Shown here piece by piece: positions 63,981-64,000 of a stretch of 64,000 nt of DNA. The translations under genes and the position numbers were made by a program. Source of the DNA: Craterilacuibacter sp. RT1T (GTDB taxonomy: Bacteria; Pseudomonadota; Gammaproteobacteria; Burkholderiales; Chromobacteriaceae); assembly GCF_023502145.1 (NCBI RefSeq), contig NZ_JAMFLI010000001.1, positions 310,001-374,000 of the forward strand. Reading direction: 5' to 3'. Position 1 is the first letter of the stretch, and every line of letters begins with the position of its first letter. The notes under the pieces are model-generated. The model did not search any database and was not told where the DNA came from. It was given only the letters and a program-made list of their open reading frames with translations.

Positions 63981-64000
63981 GCCGAGATCACTGGCCTTTA

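Larger units (their letters stand above)
56139..64000. mobile_element. Left part of a tRNA-Cys-adjacent integrated element with P2-type replication module
   Basis: From the tRNA-Cys 3-prime end to the right window edge. Inside: integrase (+), then convergent SSB, small unknown genes, an excisionase-like HTH, gene A-type HUH endonuclease, an Ogr/Delta zinc finger and a CII-like regulator (all -), and one rightward gene. This is the early module of P2-like phages. No head, tail, lysis or terminase gene is visible before the edge, so it could be a full prophage continuing right, a satellite or a remnant. I searched by eye for a second copy of the tRNA-Cys end and found none within the window. 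Confidence 0.8.

Noticed and set aside
56139-64000. A second attachment-site copy of the tRNA-Cys end
   Set aside because: I scanned for the last bases of the tRNA downstream of the integrase and saw no match within the window.

Overview
The window is a 64 kb piece of a Betaproteobacterium chromosome. Gene content and gene neighbourhoods fit the order Neisseriales (Chromobacteriaceae/Neisseriaceae type): the sucAB-lpdA-sucCD cluster with small membrane genes between the enzymes, an LrgA/LrgB pair with a divergent LysR gene, ihfA followed by a MerR gene, and a DUF4124-uvrC-pgsA run. The genus cannot be fixed from the sequence alone. There are no rRNA genes and no CRISPR array. There are seven tRNA genes: Val(GAC), Pro(GGG), four identical Gly(GCC) and Cys(GCA).

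Bases 1-56140 are mostly ordinary core genome. From the left: 2-oxoglutarate dehydrogenase and succinyl-CoA synthetase (TCA cycle, 1-6939); a truncated-form glycerol-3-phosphate dehydrogenase-like enzyme and a DUF3149 microprotein around a perfect FNR-type box (6991-8346); two paralogous 83-residue membrane proteins; a LEA-type lipoprotein, LysR regulator and LrgA/LrgB membrane pair; an OmpA lipoprotein, a thioesterase, a pseudouridine synthase, an RhlE-type helicase, feoAB with a Fur box and FNR-like site, dcd, mutL and dedA. Next comes tgt-yajC-secD-secF (21984-26421), with a strong terminator between yajC and secD. The translation block follows: tRNA-Val, thrS, infC, rpmI, rplT, pheS, pheT, ihfA, merR and tRNA-Pro (26543-34301). 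infC seems to start at AUA. Then murI, apbC, an MdfA-type exporter, metG, acyP, a D-lactate dehydrogenase, yaaA, dtd, mltD, gloB, a nicotinamidase-like hydrolase, an EptA-type phosphoethanolamine transferase, an intact IS30-family element, guaB, and DUF4124-uvrC-pgsA.

Bases 55565-56179 are a tRNA operon, with a consensus promoter, 4 x tRNA-Gly, tRNA-Cys and a terminator. Directly behind it begins a mobile element that runs off the right edge (about 56140-64000). It has a tyrosine integrase next to the tRNA and a compact leftward early operon convergent with it. That operon holds a CII-like regulator, an Ogr/Delta zinc finger, several small unknown genes, a 791-residue P2-type gene A HUH replication endonuclease with a Tyr-x3-Tyr pair, an excisionase-like HTH protein and a single-stranded DNA-binding protein. 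Many genes overlap by ATGA or TGATG. Two short genes in it (48 and 58 residues) are easily missed, and a 17-bp perfect inverted repeat lies in the operon's largest gap. No structural, lysis or packaging genes are visible, so the element could be a P2-like prophage continuing to the right, or a satellite or cryptic element.

The most interesting observations are the early replication module of this element with its unknown small genes and long hairpin, the AUA start of infC, the FNR and Fur/FNR sites, the LysR-type palindrome, the terminator inside yajC-secDF, and the poly-G tracts.
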